A stretch of DNA of 64,000 bases from Bactericera cockerelli (lineage: Eukaryota; Arthropoda; Insecta; Hemiptera; Triozidae), in assembly GCA_024516035.1 (NCBI GenBank), contig CM044957.1, forward strand, positions 17,369,771 through 17,433,770, in the 5' to 3' direction. The first letter of the stretch is position 1; every line of letters starts with the position of its first letter. The translations under genes and the position numbers were made by a program. The notes below the pieces were generated by a model. It did not search any database. It had not been told where the DNA came from and saw only the letters and a program-made list of their open reading frames with translations. Positions 55,778-64,000 of this stretch are shown one piece after another.

Positions 55778-58130
55778 CTGCCTTTGCAAATAGAACGCCC
55801 CAATAAATTGTGCCAGTGATTAGTTAAGCTAAAAACAAGGAGCTCCATAACGCCATATTGAATACTTTTACAGGATGTTGAAATCATGCAATGCTTTAGT
55901 GTTTTATTTACATTGGACTGACGGAGAAAGATAGGATGATCTACTATGCCTTTGTAATATCAATCTAAAAATTTTAAGAACAACTTTGAGAGCTTAGTCT
56001 AAAATGAGAGCAATTAATAATTTATTGTTATACTAATTAGTTTGTCTAATTTGCAGTTTCATTTCAAACGTGGGCCGTTATTTCCCAAAAAGAGGAGGAA
56101 AAGCTCGAATATTTCTTCATTTAAAGCGATTGTCATTAAAATGAAAATTTCAGTTATTGCAGCGAATGACACTGCTAACGTGCACCATAGCGTCACGCTA
56201 TGTGTGCTCTATTCGTAGCTCAGCGCTAAGAGCCGTCCACACAAGCAAAAGTCGCTATTCCTGATATTTTTGTCCGAATATTAGACTATCATCATTAAAA
56301 ACTGTTGGAACACACAGAAATAGACTATACCTGAGTAAATCAACTAAGACCTTACAAATAATATGCTGAATATGCGGACGCACATCATATGATGAGAAAG
56401 TTCCCCTCTGTTGGAACCTAGGAGGATAAGGTTGGAACACGAGTTGTGAAATCCTGGAAACAAACATTGAAACGAGAATTCCGAACACTATCCTTCTACC
56501 CACTCGTAGACTGTAGATAGTATAGATGCACCTATTGAGAAATTCCGGTGGAAGTCAAACAATAGAGCTTATTACTCGCCTGTGAGTACAGACAGAGGTA
56601 CCTAATACTTCGGGAGGGACGTGCATATTGTTACTCTAATGTAACTACATCATTATATGTAGGTATAGGACGCAGTATCCTACACAGATGGTGAACATTA
56701 CAGCTTCTTCTCTAGAAGACCTAATTTAAAAAGAGGTGGGGCGGGGGGTTTACATAGAAAGATCGCACTACAAATTCGTATTTATAAGTATGTATACAAA
56801 TGTCAAAGATTTTAATTCGAACCAAATGGAAGTAGTTCGTCTATATTTCAGAGATCTTCTTCTTGGTTAAAGTTTATATACAGATAACTTTCATACTCGT
56901 CAGTATAAATACCAAGCAAGAATACTCGATAGGTATTGAGGAAATCATAAGTACCACGAAGAAGAAAAACGAAACTCATTTCAAAGCACGTGAAGCCGCG
57001 GGCAGATAGAAAGTATTGAATCTCAAAATGGTAAACAGATTTATAAATCTGACATGCGGGATTTTGGCCTGATCCAATATGATCTCGTCAAGGCACTAGA
57101 CCATAGCCTCAGCCTGCAAATGAAGCAGAGATGTATCAGTATCACTTAACGTGCAGTCTGCACCCAAGGTAGAAATTTCAATGTAAGATTCGCAAATTGT
57201 ACACGCAATACCTAGATGCTTTCTTCCTATTTGATGCCAGGTTATTGAACCTCATTGACACTCAACATGACAAGGCATTAAGAAGAAATGATTATATTGC
57301 ATCAGGTATGGTCAGATGTTCATATAAAATATCTACTTATTATAGTACTTTTTTTTATTTAGGCATACCCATTTATTTAAACTGTCAGCACGAGATATGA
57401 AGTCCCATTATACCAATCGTTTTATGAGACTGTGTGACATTATCAAGCAAAATAATCGTTTTGTGCAGAACTCTTCAAAAAACAACTGTATTAGGAAAAA
57501 TTATAACCACGCAGCTAGACAATGAAAACTAAGGGTTAGAAAGCTTGAAACAAAGAAAAGTGACCAAATATTTTAATAAAGTAGGTGGTGAAAATGTGAT
57601 CAACAGTTATATCGAAGGCATCTCTTTTTCCCCCTAGGCCCCAAATATATTCTGCTGACCTTAACAGAAACCAAAGTTTCTAGTGTAGGTCATCCAGTCA
57701 GAGCTTCAGGAGCGAGCCACTTTCCCTTTCCAACAAAGTGACCCCAGTGTAGTCTCGATCTGGGTCAATACGTCATCTCTACTAGAACCACACATCATAC
57801 CCGCTCGATTCTCTAGAATTTTACCGAATATTGTTTTAATTATTTCTAAAAAATATTGATTTTACATTTTTACACGTTTGAAGTGTTTTCCTTCTTCAAA
57901 TGTACAGCAATAGCAGATATCATGAAATGTTGAACATACCTATTAATTTGAAAAAAGTTAGTGTTCATAATATATGATGATTTGATATTTAACAATCAGC
58001 ATAGCCTCGAATTATTTATTCTGAAGAAAGGTAATTTACAAACAAACAAAAAAATCTTTAACATTTTGGGCTAATTCTCGATGAAGCATAATCAGCGTGA
58101 TAGTAAGTAATTTATTATTGGCTTATATTA
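55778..58130. other. intergenic DNA with no recognised feature
   Basis: Begins with the CTGCC target duplication (55778-55782). No ORF with domain or splice support. Confidence 0.4.
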
Positions 58131-58131
58131 C

Positions 58132-58395
58132 TAACTAGCGGCTGTCGCCCGCTTTGCGGGCCGAGGCATGGCCGTGAAAGCAAAAAATCCTTTTTCGTCA
58201 ATGGCAGGTGTTGTAGTGGGAGTTTCGAAAAATCCCGTCTTATTGCACATCTAGACTATAAGACAAAGCTACCTACCAAATTTCAGCTTCCTAGGACTTA
58301 CGGTTTGGGCTGTAGAGCGATGATCAGTCAGTGGTCATGGTCAGTGGTCAGTGGTCAGTGGTCAGTGAGTGTCTTTGACATTTATATATTAAGAT
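58132..58395 (+). mobile_element. RTE-like 3' end with (GTCAGTG)n tail
   Basis: CTAACTAGCGGCTGTCGCCC and then GCTTTGCGGGCCGAGGCATG, through ACCAAATTTCAGCTTCCTAG, are hallmarks of short 3' ends of RTE-type elements or SINEs that use their tails in insects. It ends with about five GTCAGTG units (58327-58368) and TTTATATATTAAGAT. 5'-truncated; no coding sequence left. Confidence 0.6.
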
Positions 58396-58647
58396 ATCCC
58401 TTCTAACTTCTAAAGACAAACATGAACTCCGTGGACCAATACAGAGAAATGTAGAACAAGAGAAAGAGAACATAAATAAAATCATAATACTTAAATTGTA
58501 CATATTAACAAAACTATTAGAATCAGAAACATCTAAAAAGTATCATCATCAGCACAGCCATTATTTCTTAACAACGAACACAAAAAACAACAACAACAAT
58601 AACATCAATATAATAATCATTAGTTCATCTAACAAGAAACTACAGAT

Positions 58648-59184
58648 TAGAGATGGGGATCGATCTTCGATTAAATCGGAGATCGATCTTTTGATGAGAA
58701 TCGATCTATTTTTTGAATCGATCTTCTATCTTGAATCAAGATCGATTAATCAAAAAAAAGAATCAGATCGAGAATCGAGATCGGAGGTATATTAAAAACC
58801 GTTTAACGCGTTTTGAGTTTATTTGGCTTTGAAAAAAATATCAAAATTTTGAGACTTGAGAGCCGCTTCCCAAATTTCTTGCTCATTGAATAATAATTAA
58901 ATATTATTTTATTGTTTCATATTGTTTTTTAAGAAATTATAGTTTTCTTTTCTTGGAAAAAATATATTTTTTAAATGTGTTCTAACCTGTATACACATAA
59001 ATATATGTTAGACTTTTCATTCTGTTAATACTATCATCATTATTATTATTATTATTATAAAAATCGAAGATCGATTTCTACGAAATCGATTTTTTAGGTG
59101 AGATCGATCCATCGGATCGATTTTTACACCTCGATCTAAATCGATTCAATAAATCGATCTTTTATGTGAGATCGGGCATCACTA
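58648..59184. mobile_element. hAT-type non-autonomous element, 537 bp
   Basis: An 8-bp target duplication CTACAGAT lies at 58640-58647 and 59185-59192. Inverted ends are TAGAGATGGGGATC on the left and TAGTGATGCCCGATC on the right as reverse complement, fitting the hAT YAGNGNTG pattern. Subterminal regions are crowded with GATCGAT/ATCGATC palindromes (58660-58790 and 59060-59175), likely transposase binding sites. The centre is AT-rich with no transposase ORF. Confidence 0.85.
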
Positions 59185-59192
59185 CTACAGAT

Positions 59193-62100
59193 TGGTCGCT
59201 GTAATTGATGCAGCCAGAACTGCCAGAGATTCTACATAGGAGCGTCAGTCACATAGTAAAGCATGCTATTATTTCCATAGCAACACAATACCGGTATAAC
59301 AGATAGCTAGAGTATAACAAATACCATTATAGATGATATTAGGTACTCTCATATTAAACAGACTACGAAATGAGGAGCAGTTCAGGTCAGGTCTGAATGT
59401 AGGAGTCCACAACCAGTCTATAAAATCAGACAACCACATCATTTGTGTACTAAATTACTAACCAAGGAACTGGAACAAGTAAATAAACAGGTTGTTGTTA
59501 TCACTTGTTCCTTATTATTCATTTTGGTAAAGCAGAATTTTGGGTTTCTAAAGTGCTGAAAATATAGGAAATATTGGATAAAAATAGGAGGTTATGCGAG
59601 AAAAAAGTTTGGAATTTCAGAAAGCTGATAACTAGGCACATATATCAAAAAAATATTTTTCAATTGTAAATATACTGAGAAAGTAAATCTTTCTTATCGT
59701 GAAGAAGGTAATTGTGTACAGTAGTCATAGTTTCAACTATGTATTCCATTAGACTATCGACTGCCGGAGTATTGGTATTTTTTAACGTAATTTTTGTGTT
59801 AATCAAAATACTGACGTCCGTTGGTACTGTCGAAGTAATACAAGTTATACAGTCATATTATAGTCTCTTTGCAATGTTCTTCAAAAAAAAATAGCATGAG
59901 ACAAGAGGTGTTGGTCTTTTAAGAACGTCTCAAGAAACACAAACACAGCCCCCTAGTAGGTATTTAAAAAAAGAAAAATTCCATATTTGTAAAATTTCTT
60001 CTAATAAAAGTATCATTTGTTCGAAATCAGCCAATTTTATTTATTTTATGATATATTCATATTTCTAAGGATAAAATCTGCCCTAACTCCGAAATCTATT
60101 CAGACTCATTATTGACTCACTGAGACTCAAACAATATCCCACATAATTTTTTAATTTACAAAATTCCATATTTATCCTACATGTAGATTGGAAACTTTCG
60201 AGGCTTTCCATTTACCACAAAAGTTACATTGTAATCACATAAATACCTGGTATAGGAATGCTTCAGATAACAAAATACGCACATGAATTTAACTTGAATC
60301 TTATTCTCATTTGATAGCCAGCAGCCACCTAATTGCTTGACATAAAACCGGTCCTACCAAACGCCGTGTGTAATGTTAGAGCAGGTAATATGTCACACAA
60401 TTGTCACACTGACAAAGACGACGGTACCAAGAGAGAAAGAGGAAGAGAGAGAAACTGCCTAGCACGATGGTACGCCACTAGAGTCGGGCAACTTTCTCCA
60501 CAGCCTGCCTGCAGAACATCTACCTCGGTGTTCATTTCCTCAGCCATCAGGTTTGATAAGTGTATCAGTGACATAACGTGTGCCGCTTCTGGAATGGTCA
60601 ACCGGAACGCCACACTTGGGGGACTTGTTTATCCTTGTCTCTGTAAAAGGCTTTCAGAACTTGTCGCTGTGAGTTGCTTCGATGATTTATGAAGATAATC
60701 ACTTGCTTATCAAATTTCAATGTTAGTGTAACATAACCATCTGACTGCTGAGATCATGCAGTTCCAAGTTTAGTACTGAGATGAAGAAACGTCGAGCAAG
60801 AATAAGAAATATGTAGATTTGCACCCGTCTTGTAGGTTCGAATCCATTCGTAGTAAAAAATGGATGAAAAGCTTGTTTTGAAGAATTTTATGTCAGTAAC
60901 TAAATATGCAATTAGGGTATTTCATTAACTGACAGCAATAGTTCTATGTTGAACACCTCACCGGTTAACACCTTGATTCCTCTGCTGTAATTACTGATCT
61001 TCCTGTTGTTCTGAATGAAAACTAGCTTGGTCCATCATTGATTATAATACTTTGATTATGAATTTATATAATATATTATGTAGGTCTATACAATAATGTA
61101 ATAATCACTCTTCCTATAAAGAACCCTGAACCCTATGAAAATATCAACCTCATGTTAGATTACCAGATAGTCTTAATAGATCTTGAGACCCCAAAGTGAA
61201 AGACTCCGGCATGTTGTCAATGCAAAAGTCAAGGCTGCATCCATCCGTACAGTTCTCTTGATATTTGCGATCGATGTTTGAAAGTATCTATTGATTTACA
61301 TAGATGATGTATTCGTCTATCGCAACTTTTTCATCACACTATCATCAACATGATTACGAAAACATTGACACCGTTCAGGATTATAATCACGATTGATAGT
61401 ATCTACATACCCCTCCCTTTTTCAGGATTAGAAGTATACAGTTGAGGATTCTCGAAGAACAACCATCTGAAACTATTGGAACTGCTTTTTCAGTTGAAAT
61501 TCTGTTAATTAAAAACATAATCCGGATGTACGAGTATATGACCCATGTATTGCGTTGCTGTGGCTGTTGGAAGTCCCATTACGATAAGACTTGGTGGCCT
61601 TATACATATTTACAGTATTGAACACACAATAATAATCAATGAGGATAAATTTCAACTACTGAGCTCGGATTTGATTATACACTGACCCCACGCTTTACCT
61701 GTTAATCTACTCATATTATTTCACCACCGGAATGTCTCATCTCTTAAGGAGATGTTACTTATGAACGTCTAAAAAATTAATAAACTGCTAAAGAACTCAG
61801 TGGAGTTCCATAATTCTTTGGTTTAATATAACCAGACTGTAGACACGTTTGACTTTTAGTTTTGTGACCGCTTTGACTTTTACACGCTCTATGAGATCCT
61901 TACATCACATCCTTGCTACATGTTCTCCGTCCGAGATGATTCTGACCTATCATTTCTGCTTTTCAAGCGCTTCATATAGTTGAGCATTTCAATCATAGTT
62001 GAGAAGATGTTCTAAACGTTCTATCTGCTCTATCAGACGAACAATCAATAAGTTCGCGTGACTCGCCATATCTAGGACAATTTTATTACAAGTGCATCAA

Positions 62101-64000
62101 TGAGACCAATACACTCGATATTGATCTCTCTCGCCTTGATATTTAAGCATTGAAAATCCGAATGCCATTTGACTCGGGGTAAGGCAACGCTGTAACTCAC
62201 TGGACCGTTGCACTTTAACACTTTAAATTCATGCGCTGCACATTTGTACATAAATTAAAGATGAGCCATAGTAGTTATTCATGGAGACCTTTGCCTTTGT
62301 CAGTTATAGGCAATTAAAAGTAACGAGAGTGTTCTTCTACGAGAATCTCCATCGTGAATACATCACATTCCATGGAAGTCTTGTGGGTTACAGGTTACAT
62401 ATGACTTAGCAAACTGCAGGTGCACAATTGCACATACAGTACCTTGAATTCTTGGTGCTAGGTTTCAAGAACCTGAGACTCAATGCAAAGAAGTACGCAT
62501 ATAAGTGAACAACTTATGTCTGATTTTCCAATTTTTAATAAAATCTCAAAGAAGTGCAATGAGCTGGGACTTGAAATGATTGACTTCAGTCACACAACTG
62601 AAGAACTACTGAGAAATACGTTAGTAAAAACAATGGAACCCCGTGTGGGTCACTGACATGGTTACTAGACTTAATGTTGAACTGTTGTGGTTTAGTACTC
62701 TGCTATTTATCCATAGAACACGGAAATGAAGAGATATAATAAATCCAATAATAGTATTTATTGTACTTCCCCAGCACTTCCTATTGATTGATGTTTGTAT
62801 AATAGCTTGTTTGTACTAATACTGAATGGGACTATTGACCCTATCATATTCTTGATTTGATGATCAGATCAATATAATGATATTGTTTTGTGTGTAGGTA
62901 ACTATTATTTTACTGTAATCAGTTCATTCTGTTCATTAAATCATACTACGTTCGTAGGTTAATTAAATTACCACAAAAACACTTTATTTAGATAATGAGT
63001 TGACTTAGGTTTCGTCTTGTGGGTGATGCAAGTCTATCAAAATTCTGAAAAATCCCTTCCGCAAAGGTTGAAATTTTTCCTTTATAATTCCTTACCAAAG
63101 GAGAGAGAGAGAGAGAGAGAGAAGATAATACAGGCCAAATTTTACAACTACCGATTTCAATTTTTTAATATCGTAACAACTTACTTCCGTAAGATCCGTA
63201 ACAAAATACATCAGGCGATATACCGCGTGATGGCTGCGCTGCTTCATCTAAATAATCCACATTATTTTAATGAAAATGATGTAGCAATTATTGCCGTATC
63301 AAAATCTATGGTAATAGAGTAGTTACAGCTATGCTGTAAATGATTCAGTGTTCTATTTGGATGCCAAGATCTGTTTTCATGTATAATCTGTTATAGTATC
63401 ATGTATAATTATGACGTATCACTATTTATTTGGTCAGTGGTGAATGTACCCATGTGATGTAGTATCTTACCAGAACTAAGTGCATGCCCTCATTCCCAAT
63501 AATCCGGTCTAGGATGATCCCTCACCGGACAACCAGACAGAAATCATAACTTAATGCTACATCATATTTCAATGGTACCGTATGGTATGATCCGTACTTT
63601 ACTTCTTTAGAAACAATAATTTACTGGTTTAAACCCGACACATGTCATCTCGCACATGTACTTGAACCTTGTCTAAACACCTAAATAGAATAAGTACATA
63701 AACTATAGTACTCACACGAGAATCTGACAGCAAACCACCATAGTTGGTTCTCTCTTTCTTCCTCTCTATCAAAAATATCTAACTTACATAACTCACAGTA
63801 AAACTTGTAGTGGAGACGCCAAAAACACCATTTTTCAACTTTGAACTAGTAGGTATTTCTTTTCGACTGAACACATTAGAATTTTGTCTATTAAGATATA
63901 GCCGTTGTACCTACCTAGAGCTTACCATTAGAGCCATGCCTTAAATTTATGAACGTGGTAAAGTATATTGAGAATAGGCTAATCTGCATAAAATTTCAAA
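59193..64000. other. intergenic DNA, no supported gene
   Basis: A GC-richer patch at 60330-60690 is open on both strands but shows no known domain. A (GA)n run lies at about 63101-63122. The rest is unrecognised AT-rich DNA. Confidence 0.4.

Noticed and set aside
60333..60692. 119-residue + strand ORF
   Set aside because: No recognised domain, low-complexity Arg/Glu stretch, and the opposite strand is equally open; kept only as a low-interest finding.
61270..61330. A YIDDVFVY-like string resembling an RT catalytic motif
   Set aside because: Flanking frames are full of stops and no other RT motif is found upstream or downstream; probably chance.

Overview
This is a stretch of AT-rich nuclear genomic DNA from an insect. 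The evidence is a spliced Shaw-type potassium channel gene with GT-AG introns and arthropod-type transposons: an intact non-LTR retrotransposon, a BEL/Pao LTR retrotransposon, hAT- and PIF/Harbinger-like MITEs, and tRNA- and 5S rRNA-derived SINEs. The mix and the frequent TAGGTAC-type AT-rich intergenic words remind me of hemipterans such as planthoppers, but that is an impression, not a placement. There are no operons, CRISPR arrays or bacterial features.

Region 1-22.8 kb is the 3' half of a Shaw-subfamily (Kv3) voltage-gated K+ channel gene on the + strand. Five exons chain in phase: 1426-1725 (end of S3 through S5), 3680-3889 (pore and S6), 15483-15627 and 21331-21429 (cytoplasmic tail), and 22475-22524 (short inferred terminal exon with TAG stop, followed by an AATAAA at 22766). 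The T1 and S1-S2 exons lie upstream of the window. The introns hold a fold-back structure (1896-2697), minisatellites, SINEs, and a full non-LTR element with intact ORF1 and ORF2 inserted antisense in the 11.6-kb intron (about 10.4-14.9 kb).

Region 22.8-48.4 kb has no host gene I can defend. It holds nested Harbinger-like MITEs, tRNA-derived and 5S rRNA-derived SINEs (one a 5S/tRNA chimera next to a 38-bp minisatellite), decayed reverse-transcriptase-type ORF tails, a perfect 17-bp inverted repeat, and a 109-bp tandem duplication.

Region 48475-55777 is a complete BEL/Pao retrotransposon on the minus strand. It has two 577-bp LTRs that look identical, a 5-bp CTGCC target duplication, gag-protease, RT-RNase H-integrase and integrase C-terminal ORFs. 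Its single polyprotein is broken at three short homopolymers.

Region 55.8-64 kb is mostly unrecognised AT-rich DNA, with an RTE-like 3' end (about 58132-58395) and a 537-bp hAT-type non-autonomous element (58648-59184) with an 8-bp target duplication.

The most noteworthy items are the 5S-derived SINE family, the young but frame-broken BEL element, the MITE with a filled and an unfilled site in the same window, and the splice acceptor directly followed by a consensus donor in the Shaw gene.
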